NCBI RefSeq assembly: GCF_004366355.1
Contig: NZ_SODV01000001.1
Location: 3,100,001-3,164,000 of the forward strand
DNA length: 64,000 bases
Source of the DNA: Dinghuibacter silviterrae
GTDB lineage: Bacteria > Bacteroidota > Bacteroidia > Chitinophagales > Chitinophagaceae
Direction of reading: 5' to 3'
The notes under the pieces were generated by a model that ran no database searches, was not told where the DNA came from, and saw nothing but the letters and a program-made list of their open reading frames with translations. A program made the position numbers and the translations under genes. How positions within the stretch are numbered: the first letter of the stretch is position 1; each line of letters begins with the position of its first letter. Below are positions 23,714 to 32,939 of the stretch, one piece after another.

Positions 23714-24832
23714 ATGGACTCCTTGTTAAACACCACCTTCCAACGGCAGAAGCCTGTCTTTAAAAAGACACCCGACGAGGCTTTGTTCCAAAAGATGAAA
23801 AAACGCGTCCTGGCCCGCGTACACGAGCTGGAGCCCCGGAGACGTCCCCTGATCATCATCAAAGCCCTTCTTTTCCCCCTTATCTATATCGGTGCCTATT
23901 TGTCCGCCCTCGCATGGGGGGCGCATCGCGCTGTATTGTACGGGGCCTACCTGACGATGGGGCTTTTCCTCGTCGTTATTTTCCAAAACCAGATCCACGA
24001 CGCGGTCCACGGCAGCCTGTGGCGGAAGAAATGGCTCAACGAAACCTACGTCCATTTCTTCGACCTGATGGGTGCCAACAGCTTTGTGTGGAGGGCCCGC
24101 CACGTACGGCTGCACCACAACTTCCCCAACGTGATGGGGTGGGACAGCGACATCGAGCAAAGCCCCCTGGCCCGTATATTTCCCCATGGCCCTTTTAAAG
24201 CCTGGCACCGGTACCAGCAGATCTACCTGCCCATGCTGTACCCGCTCTACCTGTTCAACTGGCTGCTTGTGCGGGATTTCAAGGACTATTTCATGCGCAG
24301 CCGCCCGGTCTGGAAAGTCATCCGCATACCGTGGCTGGAATATGTGAAGCTGTTTTTCTTCAAGACGTTTTTCCTGGGGTATACCATCGTCCTGCCCAAA
24401 TACGTGCTCGGGCTAGATTGGCTCGACATCGCGGGGGCTTTCATGGTGCTGCTTTTTTCGGCCAGCATCTTTTCCCTGCTGATCCTGTTGTCGCCCCACG
24501 CCAATACGGAAAACAACTTCCCGCTCCCCGACGGCCAGGGCCGGTTGCCCTATCCCTGGTTCGAACACCAGCTCCGGCACACCAACGACGTGACCCAGGA
24601 CAACTGGTTCACGCGGTTTTTTCTGGGGTGTTTTAACTACCACGTGGCGCACCATCTTTTCCCCAGCATCAACCACGTCTATTATCCCGAGATAACCGCC
24701 ATCATCCGGGAGGAAGCGGCGCAGAGTCACTTGCCCTACCGGGCGTTTCCGCTGGGGAAGACCCTGTGGGACCATTACCGGTTGCTGAAGCGGAACGGGG
24801 CGGAGGAGGATATTTTTGAGGAGGTCATGTAG
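23714..24832 (+). CDS. Fatty acid desaturase (acyl-lipid/acyl-CoA, membrane)
   Basis: A 372-residue membrane di-iron enzyme that inserts double bonds in fatty acyl chains. The three histidine boxes are HDAVHGS, HVRLHHNFP and NYHVAHHLFP, with helices between them (LLFPLIYIGAYLSALAW, AVLYGAYLTMGLFLVVIFQN, WLDIAGAFMVLLFSASIFSL). The third box has V instead of the glutamine of classic front-end desaturases (QxxHH), so regiospecificity is open. The ATG at 23714 is used, since a promoter lies between it and the upstream in-frame codon at 23588. Confidence 0.9.
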   Translation: MDSLLNTTFQRQKPVFKKTPDEALFQKMKKRVLARVHELEPRRRPLIIIKALLFPLIYIGAYLSALAWGAHRAVLYGAYLTMGLFLVVIFQNQIHDAVHGSLWRKKWLNETYVHFFDLMGANSFVWRARHVRLHHNFPNVMGWDSDIEQSPLARIFPHGPFKAWHRYQQIYLPMLYPLYLFNWLLVRDFKDYFMRSRPVWKVIRIPWLEYVKLFFFKTFFLGYTIVLPKYVLGLDWLDIAGAFMVLLFSASIFSLLILLSPHANTENNFPLPDGQGRLPYPWFEHQLRHTNDVTQDNWFTRFFLGCFNYHVAHHLFPSINHVYYPEITAIIREEAAQSHLPYRAFPLGKTLWDHYRLLKRNGAEEDIFEEVM

Positions 24833-24833
24833 G

Positions 24834-25256
24834 CTACGGCATATCGGGGAATGTTTCCGTGCTGTCTTCCGGCGGAATATACGGCAAATGGTAGCGGTCA
24901 AAGTCGCTGGCGAGAAGCAACAAAGCGCTGTTGCCGGGGTCTCCGGGGTAGTAGATGACCCTGTAAGATTTGCCGACGAGCCGTTCCCCGGTCGTGTCCG
25001 ATAGTATGGCGCCCTTATAGCTGTCACGGTAGGTTTTGCCACCCGCGTTGAAGGTATAGTCTAAACTTTGGGGCCGCTTGCCATACCTGGGCTCAAAAAA
25101 AACGACAGTTCCCCATGTAACTATATGGTGGGTACCTAGGATGGTTTCCCGGTAACATCCGCGGAAGGCCATCACCAGGAGGAATACCCAAAAACCGCTG
25201 AAAATCCACAGACCGGATATATGGGCCCATTTCTTCCTGGTCGCGTGGGTGATCAT
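24834..25256 (-). CDS. Small membrane protein, DUF3592-like
   Basis: A 140-residue protein with one N-terminal membrane helix (GLWIFSGFWVFLLVMAF) and a soluble beta domain containing YTFNAGGKTYRDSYKG and YRVIYYPGDPGNSALLL. The YYPGDP segment is typical of DUF3592-like proteins. Function unknown. Its start overlaps the stop of the GNAT gene by four bases, so the two are co-transcribed. It converges on the desaturase gene with a one-base gap. Confidence 0.7.
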   Translation of the reverse strand: MITHATRKKWAHISGLWIFSGFWVFLLVMAFRGCYRETILGTHHIVTWGTVVFFEPRYGKRPQSLDYTFNAGGKTYRDSYKGAILSDTTGERLVGKSYRVIYYPGDPGNSALLLLASDFDRYHLPYIPPEDSTETFPDMP

Positions 25257-26374
25257 TGTTGGGAGAAAATATACCGGTACGTGCGGTGCACCTTATCGGT
25301 GGTCGCCCCCGTGGCCTCGTGGATCGCCAGCATCTTCTGGTTGAAGTCGCCGACCCAGGCCAGCTCCACGCCCTTGATGGTGTGCCGGGGGAGCACTTCT
25401 TCCTGGAGGCAACGCACGAGCGCAGACTCGATCCCGTGGTTCTGGTACTTTTTCTTACACCCCATGACGATGATGCGTAGCCGGTCGATGGTGGTGGTCT
25501 TGCGGTAATACAAAAACTTGAGCTTCGCCCAGAGGTTCATCTTGCCGTGGAGGTGACGCAAAATCTGATTGGCGTCGGGCAAACAAAGCACAAACGCGAT
25601 GGGCTCGTCCTTATAGTAGGCAAACCAAATGATCTTTTCGTCCATGATCGCCTTCATCTGCCGGAAGGATTCGCGGATAACGTCGGGGCTGAGGGGTGTG
25701 AAGTTATCGAAGTTGCTCCAGGCGTCGTCGTAGATATCCTGGAAGTCCTTGAAGAATTTTTCGCGGTCGGCGTAGGAAAAGTGCCGGAAGCTGTAGCCCG
25801 GTTTTGCCATCACCCATCCGGATATTTTGGTAAAACGCTCCGGAAGGGGGATCGTGGCGTCCAGGAAGTTGGTGAGCTGGTCGTATTGTTTGCGAAAACC
25901 GTAGGTTTCGAACAACTGGGCGTAGTAGGGGGGATTGTAGTTCATCCCCAGGCTGGGGGGCTTGAAGCCTTCGACGAGCAGGCCCCAGTATTTCTCATTT
26001 TCCCCAAAATTGATGGGACCGTCCATGGCCTCCATACCTTGGGCGCGCAGCCAGGTCGCCGCCGTATCGAACAACAGGTTGGCTGCCGCCTGGTCGTCGA
26101 TGCATTCGAAAAAGCCGATGCCCCCGGTTTTGGTGGTTTGTGCTTTTTCAAAGTTGATGAAGGCGGCGATGCGGCCAATCGTGGCACCGTCGCGGCGCAA
26201 CAGCCAGCGCGTGCAGACGCCGTGTTTGAAAAAGCTGTTCAGTTCAGGATCGAACACCGCCCGGATGTCGTCGTCGAGGGGCGAAATCCAGTTGGGGTCG
26301 TCTTTATAAAAGCGATGGGGCAGGTGGATGAAGTCGTGGGCCAAGCGCGCAGTGGAAACCGGTATGATCTGCAT
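25253..26374 (-). CDS. GNAT-like N-acyltransferase family protein
   Basis: A 373-residue soluble protein of a type widespread in Bacteroidota. The N-terminus reads FIHLPHRFYKDDPNWISPLD, then DGPINFGENEKYWGLLVEGF. The C-terminal half carries a GNAT-like fold with IIWFAYYKDEPIAFVLCLPD, DRLRIIVMGCKKKYQNHGIE (a weak acetyl-CoA loop) and WVGDFNQKMLAIHEATGATT. The acceptor is unknown. It is 14 bases downstream of a DUF721 gene. Confidence 0.75.
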   Translation of the reverse strand: MQIIPVSTARLAHDFIHLPHRFYKDDPNWISPLDDDIRAVFDPELNSFFKHGVCTRWLLRRDGATIGRIAAFINFEKAQTTKTGGIGFFECIDDQAAANLLFDTAATWLRAQGMEAMDGPINFGENEKYWGLLVEGFKPPSLGMNYNPPYYAQLFETYGFRKQYDQLTNFLDATIPLPERFTKISGWVMAKPGYSFRHFSYADREKFFKDFQDIYDDAWSNFDNFTPLSPDVIRESFRQMKAIMDEKIIWFAYYKDEPIAFVLCLPDANQILRHLHGKMNLWAKLKFLYYRKTTTIDRLRIIVMGCKKKYQNHGIESALVRCLQEEVLPRHTIKGVELAWVGDFNQKMLAIHEATGATTDKVHRTYRYIFSQQ

Positions 26375-26388
26375 AGTTGAATCGGAAT

Positions 26389-26670
26389 TTATCGGATCAC
26401 CACGTCCCTGACGACAAAATCGCCCAGCTTTTCGTTGACCCGGCCGGCGATGAGGTCCTTCTGGTACGAAAGCTCTTGTTTGAGGGGGGCTATCGAGGTG
26501 GTGATAAAAAGGGTGCCTTTGACGAGCTCCAGCTTTTCCGTGTATTTGGAAACGGTCTTACCCATCAGCTCTTCCCAGACAGCCGTGATCTGGAGCGCCT
26601 GAATATCGTATTTCAGACGGCTGTTGTTTAGGAATGCCTGCAGGGCGTGTTGCATGGAGTATTCACCCAT
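26389..26670 (-). CDS. DUF721 (DciA-like) protein
   Basis: A 93-residue protein starting MGEYSMQHALQAFLNNSRLK. A second ATG at 26697 would add nine residues. Family features are ITAVWEELMGKTVSKYTEKL and LFITTSIAPLKQELSYQKDL. DUF721 proteins relate to DciA, which loads the replicative helicase in many bacteria. The neighbouring recF, 42 bases upstream on the same strand, fits a DNA replication or repair context. Confidence 0.85.
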   Translation of the reverse strand: MGEYSMQHALQAFLNNSRLKYDIQALQITAVWEELMGKTVSKYTEKLELVKGTLFITTSIAPLKQELSYQKDLIAGRVNEKLGDFVVRDVVIR

Positions 26671-26712
26671 ACCTGTAAAGATACGGGGCCTCTCCATTAA
26701 AATACGGATGTT

Positions 26713-27792
26713 TTATAAAGAAATAATCTGGTGCATGACATCCAGTTCATTGAGGGCCTCTTCCAGGCGCTCTTTGTGGGTGTCGGTGATAAAAAGCTGG
26801 GCGTCGTCGTAGGCGCAAACCTGTTCCAGGAGCGCGCCCATGCGGCGGGCGTCGAGCTTTTCAAAGACGTCGTCCAACAGGAGGAGGGGGGAGAAACCCT
26901 TATGGGTCCGGAGGATGTCGAACTCGGCCAGCTTCAGGGCAAACAACAGGCTTTTGCGTTGCCCCTGGGACGCGAATTGTTTAAAGGGTTCGCTGCGCAT
27001 CAGGAAAACGACATCGTCCTTATGGACGCCGGTATTGGAACGGGCGGTGGCCAGATCCCGGGAGCGGGACTGGTGCAAGGCCTCGGCAAACGGCATTTGT
27101 AACAAAGGGCTTTCGTATTCCAACTGGAGAAATTCATCCGTTCCTGAAATGTCCAGGTAGTGTTGCTGGATCACGGGCAGCATGCTCTTCAGAAACGTGC
27201 GCCGCTCTTCGAAAATGGCCTGGCCGGGCGGGACGAGCTGGGCGTCCAGGACGTCCAGCAGGGTGTTGTCCACCCTACGGGTTTCCGCAAACTGTTTGAG
27301 CAGGCTGTTCCGTTGCTGGAGCACCTTATTGTAGACGATGAGTTGCTGGAGGTATTGGGCGTCGACCTGGGACAAGAGCGTATCCAGCCAGCGCCGTCTT
27401 GGTTCGCTCCCGCCGATGATCAGCTCCACGTCGTCGGGGGCGATCATGACACAAGGGAAAAGCCCGATGTGTTGCGAAAATTTCTCATATTCCAGGTCGT
27501 TGCACCAGATCTCTTTTTTGTTCTGGCCACGGAAGATACAGGCAATCTTGAAGGGCTCTCCGTCCTTGTCGAACAGGCCTTCCAGGCGAAAACCCTGCTG
27601 GCCGACCTGGACGTTGGCGTTGTCGCTGTTGGTGAAGTAACTTTTTGTAAAACAGAGATAGTGAATGGCATCCAGCAGGTTGGTTTTGCCGACCCCGTTC
27701 AGGCCGGCTATGCCTACTACCCGTTCTTCGAAGGTGAAGTGGTCGATGTAATAGTTCTTATATTGGGTTAATTTTAGCTGCTGAAGCTGCAC
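26713..27792 (-). CDS. recF: DNA replication and repair protein RecF
   Basis: A 359-residue SMC-like ATPase helping RecA load at single-strand gaps. Walker A is GLNGVGKTNLLDAIHY, the signature region is SQGQRKSLLFALKLAEF, and Walker B is LLLLDDVFEKLDARRMG. The opening QLQQLKLTQYKNY is typical of RecF. I use the GTG at 27792 because longer in-frame starts cross the divergent pdhA promoter. It heads an operon with DUF721 and probably the GNAT and DUF3592-like genes. Confidence 0.92.
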   Translation of the reverse strand: MQLQQLKLTQYKNYYIDHFTFEERVVGIAGLNGVGKTNLLDAIHYLCFTKSYFTNSDNANVQVGQQGFRLEGLFDKDGEPFKIACIFRGQNKKEIWCNDLEYEKFSQHIGLFPCVMIAPDDVELIIGGSEPRRRWLDTLLSQVDAQYLQQLIVYNKVLQQRNSLLKQFAETRRVDNTLLDVLDAQLVPPGQAIFEERRTFLKSMLPVIQQHYLDISGTDEFLQLEYESPLLQMPFAEALHQSRSRDLATARSNTGVHKDDVVFLMRSEPFKQFASQGQRKSLLFALKLAEFDILRTHKGFSPLLLLDDVFEKLDARRMGALLEQVCAYDDAQLFITDTHKERLEEALNELDVMHQIISL

Positions 27793-27875
27793 CGTGCAAT
27801 ATACTTTTCTTCTGCCAAATAGGCCGATTTTTTCGGTTTTGTGCCCGGGTGACACTTTTATTGGGCGCAAAACCT

Positions 27876-27883
27876 TATTTTTG
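27876..27883 (+). promoter_or_regulatory. -7 box of the pdhA promoter
   Basis: TATTTTTG fits TAnnTTTG exactly, 19 bases before the GTG start at 27903. A T-rich -33 region (CTTTTA at 27855-27860) is weak. Confidence 0.5.
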
Positions 27884-27902
27884 CCCGCAAAATTTTAGCG
27901 CT

Positions 27903-28895
27903 GTGGCGACCAAATTCTCTAAGGAAACTTACTTATACTGGTACGAGTTGATGCTGCTCCTGCGGCGATTTGAGGAAAAAGCCGGGCAGATGTACGGGAT
28001 GCAAAAAATCCGTGGTTTCTGTCACCTTTACATCGGACAGGAAGCGGTGGCCGCCGGTTGTATGACCGCCACCAAGCCGGAAGACAGCTTTATCACCGCC
28101 TACCGCGACCACGGTCTGGCCATCGCCAAGGGTGTTTCCGCCAAGTCCTGCATGGCCGAACTCTATGCCAAATATACCGGTTGCTCCAAAGGGAAAGGGG
28201 GCAGCATGCACTTCTTTGGTAAAGACGTCAACTTTTACGGCGGTCACGGGATCGTCGGTGCCCAGATCGGGACCGGCGCCGGGCTGGCCTTTGCCGATAA
28301 ATACAACGACACGGATTCCGTCTCCCTGACCTTCTTCGGGGACGGCGCCGCCCGCCAGGGGATGCTCCACGAAACGTTCAACATGGCCGTGCTGTGGAAG
28401 CTGCCCGTTGTTTTCATCTGCGAAAACAACAACTACGCCATGGGTACTTCCGTGGCGCGTACCTCCAAAGTGGTCGACATCTATAAGCTCGCGGATGCCT
28501 ACGATATGCCCGCCGACAGCGTCGACGGGATGTCCCCCGAGGCGGTACACGAGGCCGTTGCCCGCGCCGTCAAACGCGGCCGCGATGGTGAAGGACCCAC
28601 CTTGCTTGAAATCAAGACCTACCGCTACAAGGGCCACTCCATGAGCGACCCCGCGAAATACCGGACGAAGGAAGAAGTGGAAGAATACAAGGAAAAAGAC
28701 CCCATCGACTACGTCCTGGGTGTGCTGAAGAAAAACAAATGGGCCACCGACGCGGACATCCAGGCCATCGACGACCGGGTACACCAGGAAGTCGAGGAAG
28801 CCGTGAAGTTTGCCGAAGAGTCCCCCCTGCCCCCGGACGACGAGATGTACAAAGACATTTATGCGGAAGAAGGGTATCCTTTTATTGTCGATTAA
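27903..28895 (+). CDS. pdhA: Pyruvate dehydrogenase E1 component, alpha subunit
   Basis: A 330-residue thiamine-diphosphate enzyme subunit. The cofactor motif is GDGAARQGMLHETFNMAVLW, followed by ICENNNYAMGTS. The phosphorylation-loop region reads YRYKGHSMSDPAKYRTKEEV, and the N-terminal domain has MYGMQKIRGFCHLYIGQEAV. It decarboxylates pyruvate with a beta subunit that is not encoded next door. The GTG at 27903 is chosen as the first codon after a good promoter box. A TPR protein gene follows after 15 bases. Confidence 0.93.
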   Translation: MATKFSKETYLYWYELMLLLRRFEEKAGQMYGMQKIRGFCHLYIGQEAVAAGCMTATKPEDSFITAYRDHGLAIAKGVSAKSCMAELYAKYTGCSKGKGGSMHFFGKDVNFYGGHGIVGAQIGTGAGLAFADKYNDTDSVSLTFFGDGAARQGMLHETFNMAVLWKLPVVFICENNNYAMGTSVARTSKVVDIYKLADAYDMPADSVDGMSPEAVHEAVARAVKRGRDGEGPTLLEIKTYRYKGHSMSDPAKYRTKEEVEEYKEKDPIDYVLGVLKKNKWATDADIQAIDDRVHQEVEEAVKFAEESPLPPDDEMYKDIYAEEGYPFIVD

Positions 28896-28910
28896 ACTGT
28901 TACTTGTTAT

Positions 28911-29594
28911 ATGACTGAGGAGAAAAATGTAGTGCAAGACCTCGATAGTGAAGCCCAATTTGTGGAGAAAGCCAAGGACTTCTGGACCCGGTTTTCCAAA
29001 CCCATCACGTATATCGGCGGTGCGATCATCGTCGCGTGCGTAGGCTGGTATGGCTACAAGACGCTGGTCATGGAGCCGAAAAAAGCCCAGGCCAACGACA
29101 AGATCGCCATGGCCCAGGAATACTTCGCCATGGATTCCCTGGACAAGGCCCTCAACGGGGACGGTACCAACCTGGGTTTCCTGAGGATCGAATCCAAATA
29201 CAGCGGGACCGACGCGGCCAACCTCGCACACTACTACGCGGGCGCCATTTACCTGCGCAAACAGGATTTTGCCAACGCCATCAAACAGCTCGAAGACTTC
29301 TCGACCCCCGCGACCCAGGTCCAGTCCAGCGCCTGGCGCATGCTTGGCGACGCCTACATGGACAGCGATAAAAAGTCCGAGGGGGCCGAGTACTATAAGA
29401 AAGCCGGGACCCTCAACGAAAAGGACCCCTTCACGTCCAGTGAAGACCTTTTCCGCGCCGCCCTTGCCTACGAAACCCTTGGCAAGAACGACGAGGCCAT
29501 CGCGCTCTACAAAGAGGTCAAGGAGAAATACCCCAAGACCGAAAAGGGCATGATCGCCGACAAGTACCTGGCCAGGCTCGGATCAACACAATAA
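28911..29594 (+). CDS. Membrane-anchored TPR protein (YfgM-like)
   Basis: A 227-residue protein with a single membrane helix at about residues 32-52 (PITYIGGAIIVACVGWYGYK) after a charged cytoplasmic N-terminus. The periplasmic part is tetratricopeptide-like: LAHYYAGAIYLRKQDFANAI, SAWRMLGDAYMDSDKKSEGA, RAALAYETLGKNDEAIALYK. The layout matches YfgM-type chaperone-linked proteins. It lies between pdhA (15 bases) and ribH (5 bases). Confidence 0.87.
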   Translation: MTEEKNVVQDLDSEAQFVEKAKDFWTRFSKPITYIGGAIIVACVGWYGYKTLVMEPKKAQANDKIAMAQEYFAMDSLDKALNGDGTNLGFLRIESKYSGTDAANLAHYYAGAIYLRKQDFANAIKQLEDFSTPATQVQSSAWRMLGDAYMDSDKKSEGAEYYKKAGTLNEKDPFTSSEDLFRAALAYETLGKNDEAIALYKEVKEKYPKTEKGMIADKYLARLGSTQ

Positions 29595-29599
29595 ACACT

Positions 29600-30112
29600 A
29601 TGGCGCAAGTCAGCAACAGCAATCTATATATAGATGATGCAGGCATCCTGGACGCAAGGGATGCCTGTGTTGTCATTGTCCGGACGGAATGGAACGCCGC
29701 GATCGTCGACGCCCTCGAAGAGGGTTGCCGCAAGACGCTCGTCGAACGCAAGGTCGAGGCCATCACCACGGTGACAGTACCCGGGGCCGTGGAGATCCCG
29801 TTTGCCATCCGGGCCTATTGGGAATCCGCCAAATATTGGAACCACCGCCCTTGCGTCTTTATCGCGCTGGGTTGTGTCATCCAGGGGGGGACTCCTCACT
29901 TTGAGTATGTTTGTCAGTCGGTGACGGCCGGGGTGACCCAATTGAATTTGTCCCTGCCGGTGCCGGTTATTTTTGGGATACTCACGGTCAACGACGAACA
30001 ACAGGCTTTTGATCGCATCGGGGGCGCCCACGGGCACAAAGGCGAAGAAGCCGCGATCACCGCGCTCAAAATGGTGGCTCTGCAAAAAGCGATGCGTACG
30101 AATCATCCATGA
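29600..30112 (+). CDS. ribH: 6,7-dimethyl-8-ribityllumazine synthase
   Basis: A 170-residue enzyme of riboflavin synthesis, condensing the pyrimidine intermediate with dihydroxybutanone phosphate. Signature segments are VTVPGAVEIPFAIRAYWE, LGCVIQGGTPHFEYVCQSV and PVIFGILTVNDEQQAFDRIG followed by GHKGEEAA, with the catalytic histidine in TPHFEYV. Its stop overlaps the start of the iron-sulfur protein gene (ATGA). Other rib genes are not in the window. Confidence 0.95.
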   Translation: MAQVSNSNLYIDDAGILDARDACVVIVRTEWNAAIVDALEEGCRKTLVERKVEAITTVTVPGAVEIPFAIRAYWESAKYWNHRPCVFIALGCVIQGGTPHFEYVCQSVTAGVTQLNLSLPVPVIFGILTVNDEQQAFDRIGGAHGHKGEEAAITALKMVALQKAMRTNHP

Positions 30113-30840
30113 ATGTCGAATTATTTATTCCTTGCTTCGTAGACCAGCTCTACCCCCAGACCGCGTTCAACATGGTCAAGGTCCTGGAGCGGGTAGGCTG
30201 CACCGTTCACTACAACCCCGCCCAGACCTGTTGCGGCCAGCCCGCCTTTAACGCCGGTTACTGGAACGAAGCCCGGGACGTCGCCGCCAAGTTTCTGAAC
30301 GACACCAAGGGCGCCGACTACGTGGTCGCCCCCAGCGCCTCCTGCACCGGTTTTGTACGCAACTACTACAGCAAATTGTTCGATAATTCCTCCCGCCACA
30401 ACGCCGTCAAGGACCTCGCCGCCCGCTCTTATGAGTTCACCGAGTTCCTCACCGAGGTCATGCACGTCGACAAGGTCGGCGCCGTCCTCGAAGGCAAAGC
30501 CACCTACCACGACTCCTGCGCCGCCCTCCGCGAGTGCCGGATCAAGGAAGGCCCCCGCCGCCTCCTCGCCGGCGTCAAAGGCCTGGAGCTCGTAGAGATG
30601 CAAGATGTCGAAACGTGCTGCGGTTTTGGCGGTACTTTTGCGGTGAAATTCGAGCCCATCTCCATCGCGATGGCGGAGCAGAAAATCGGGCACGCCGTCG
30701 CCACCGGGGCGCAATATATCATCTCTACTGATCTCAGCTGTTTGATGCACCTGGATGGCGCGATACGGCACAAGGGTGTGGATCTGAAAACCATGCACAT
30801 TGCTGACGTCCTCGCCAGCGGGTGGGAGTGGAACGCTTAA
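30109..30840 (+). CDS. Two-CCG-domain Fe-S protein, LutA/YkgE-like
   Basis: A 243-residue protein with two cysteine-rich CCG domains: IPCFVDQLYPQ with PAQTCCGQPAFNAGYW, and YHDSCAALRECR with VETCCGFGGTFAVKF. The arrangement equals LutA/YkgE, a subunit of the LutABC lactate oxidation complex. LutB and LutC are not nearby, so it may serve another redox enzyme. It overlaps ribH by four bases. Confidence 0.9.
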   Translation: MNVELFIPCFVDQLYPQTAFNMVKVLERVGCTVHYNPAQTCCGQPAFNAGYWNEARDVAAKFLNDTKGADYVVAPSASCTGFVRNYYSKLFDNSSRHNAVKDLAARSYEFTEFLTEVMHVDKVGAVLEGKATYHDSCAALRECRIKEGPRRLLAGVKGLELVEMQDVETCCGFGGTFAVKFEPISIAMAEQKIGHAVATGAQYIISTDLSCLMHLDGAIRHKGVDLKTMHIADVLASGWEWNA

Positions 30841-30851
30841 AATTCTCGCGT

Positions 30852-31268
30852 ATGGCCTACTGGCTTGTGAAGTCCGAACCCAGCAAATACAGCTGGGACC
30901 AATTTGAAAAAGACGGCAAAACCCATTGGGACGGCGTCCGCAACTACGCCGCCCGGAACAACCTACGCGCCATGAAAAAGGGCGACAAGGTTTTTTATTA
31001 CCACAGCAACGAAGGCCTGGAGATCGTCGGTCTTGCCGAGGTCGTTACGCCCGCCTACCAGGACCCTACCACCGATGATGCCAACTGGGTGGTGGTCGAC
31101 CTGTCGCCCGTGCGGCGCCTCAAAAAACCTGTCGGCCTCGCCACCATCAAGGCCGACCCGCGCCTCACCGACCTCGACCTCGTCCGCCTGGGACGGCTCT
31201 CCGTCGGCGCCGTCAAGGACGCCGAGTACAAAGTGTTGATGGAACTGGCGGGGGAAAAAGTAAAATGA
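30852..31268 (+). CDS. EVE domain protein
   Basis: A 138-residue protein starting MAYWLVKSEPSKYSWDQFEK, with WDGVRNYAARNNLRAMKKGD and FYYHSNEGLEIVGLAEVVTP, the conserved face of EVE/THYN1 proteins. EVE domains are PUA-like and bind modified bases in DNA. It starts 11 bases after the Fe-S protein gene. The longer frame start at 30822 would overlap that gene and lacks family sequence. Confidence 0.92.
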   Translation: MAYWLVKSEPSKYSWDQFEKDGKTHWDGVRNYAARNNLRAMKKGDKVFYYHSNEGLEIVGLAEVVTPAYQDPTTDDANWVVVDLSPVRRLKKPVGLATIKADPRLTDLDLVRLGRLSVGAVKDAEYKVLMELAGEKVK

Positions 31269-31300
31269 ACCATTTGGAGCGGAATGCGTAGCTTAAGGCT

Positions 31301-32929
31301 ATGCGCAGATTGCTTCCTGTATTCCTGACACTTATTTCCTTGCGGGTTTCGGCCCAGGGTCCAAACTGGATCGTCGACGCCGCCCGTCTGGGTGACAGCC
31401 TACCCCCTGTTTGGGCCTCTTTCGGCTGCGATGAGCCCAATTATACGTACGGCCCTGACGGCTCGAAGCTGCTTGGCGAGCTGGCTTCGCTTGGCCCCGT
31501 CACCATGCGCGTCCACAACCTCCTCACCACCGGCGATGGTCAACCCGCCCTGAAGTGGGGCTCTACCAACGCTTATACCGAGGACGCCGCGGGCCAGCCT
31601 GTTTATGACTGGACCATCACCGACCGCATTTTTGACGCCTTCGTTCATCGCGGCATCCGCCCCATCGCCGAGGTTGGCTTTATGCCCGAAGCACTATCCG
31701 TCCACCCCGAACCCTACCGTCACCACTGGGCCCCCGGTAAATCCTACGGCGACATCTTTACAGGCTGGGCCTATCCTCCGCGCGACTACGGTAAATGGGC
31801 CGCCCTGGTCTACGCCTGGGTCAGTCACTGCGTCGGGCGGTACGGGGCCGCCGAAGTCGCCTCCTGGTGGTGGGAGGTGTGGAACGAACCCAATATCGGG
31901 TATTGGCGTGGCTCGGCGGCTGCCTACGACAGCCTCTATGACTATACGGCCGACGCCGTCCGCCGCGCCTGCCCCGGCGCCCGGGTCGGCGGGCCGGCCA
32001 GCACCGGGCCCGGTTGGGATAAGGCATCCGCTTATTTGTCGGCGTTTTTGGAACACTGTCACTCCGGACATAACGCGGCTACCGGTGCTGCGGGCGCCCC
32101 CCTCGACTTCGTCAGCTTTCACGCCAAAGGGAGCCCCCATATCGCCGACGGCCACGTCCGGATGAACATGGCGCCGGAGCTGAAAGATGTGGAAAACGGG
32201 TTCCGCCTGGTTTCCGGGTCGGCCTTCGCCAGCCTGCCTGTTTTGGTGACCGAATTCGATCCCGAGGGCTGCGCAGCCTGTTCGGTGGCTACCAACCCCG
32301 AGAACGCATATCGCAATGGCACCATGTATTCGGGGTATACCGCGGAGGCGTTTGCGCGGCTGTATGCACTGGCGGCTTTTTATCACGTGAACCTCGCCGC
32401 CGCCACCACCTGGGCGTTCACCTTCGAAGGGCAACCCTGGTTTGCGGGGTTCCGCGACCTCGCGACCAATGGGGTGGATAAGCCCGTCGTCAATGTGTTT
32501 CGGATGCTGGCAAGGATGCGGGGGCGGCTCGCCGGGACAGATTCGACCGCACCGGTTCTCGCCACCGCCACCCCCGGCAGCCTCCACCTCATGACCTGGA
32601 ACTACCAGGCCGACGAGACCAGCCAGGACACGCTTCGCGCCGTCCTGACGATTCTCCGCGTCCCCGCCCCTATCGCCCACGTCCGGGAGTTTCGCATTGA
32701 CGAGACCCATAGTAACGCCTACACCGCCTGGCTCCGGATGGGGGCCCCCCAGACGCCCACGGCCGCGCAGGTCGCGCAATTGGAGCAGGCCGGCGGTTTG
32801 CAGGCCTTTGGGCCCGTGCGGACGGTGCCCGTCAGGAACGGGAGACTGGAGTGGCCCGTGGCGTTGCCCGCGAGGGCGGTGTCGTTGCTGCAGATCGACT
32901 ACCAGACGAAAATCGCGTACATTCAATGA
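31301..32929 (+). CDS. Glycoside hydrolase family 39-like enzyme, secreted
   Basis: A 542-residue exported enzyme (signal peptide MRRLLPVFLTLISLRVSA). The TIM-barrel shows the clan A landmarks: acid/base glutamate in WWEVWNEPNIGYWRGS and nucleophile glutamate in LPVLVTEFDPEG. The substrate-pocket stretch DFVSFHAKGSP lies between them. Family 39 members are mostly beta-xylosidases or iduronidases, so beta-xylosidase is a fair guess. The M19 dipeptidase gene follows after 10 bases. Confidence 0.85.
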   Translation: MRRLLPVFLTLISLRVSAQGPNWIVDAARLGDSLPPVWASFGCDEPNYTYGPDGSKLLGELASLGPVTMRVHNLLTTGDGQPALKWGSTNAYTEDAAGQPVYDWTITDRIFDAFVHRGIRPIAEVGFMPEALSVHPEPYRHHWAPGKSYGDIFTGWAYPPRDYGKWAALVYAWVSHCVGRYGAAEVASWWWEVWNEPNIGYWRGSAAAYDSLYDYTADAVRRACPGARVGGPASTGPGWDKASAYLSAFLEHCHSGHNAATGAAGAPLDFVSFHAKGSPHIADGHVRMNMAPELKDVENGFRLVSGSAFASLPVLVTEFDPEGCAACSVATNPENAYRNGTMYSGYTAEAFARLYALAAFYHVNLAAATTWAFTFEGQPWFAGFRDLATNGVDKPVVNVFRMLARMRGRLAGTDSTAPVLATATPGSLHLMTWNYQADETSQDTLRAVLTILRVPAPIAHVREFRIDETHSNAYTAWLRMGAPQTPTAAQVAQLEQAGGLQAFGPVRTVPVRNGRLEWPVALPARAVSLLQIDYQTKIAYIQ

Positions 32930-32939
32930 AACTTATGCC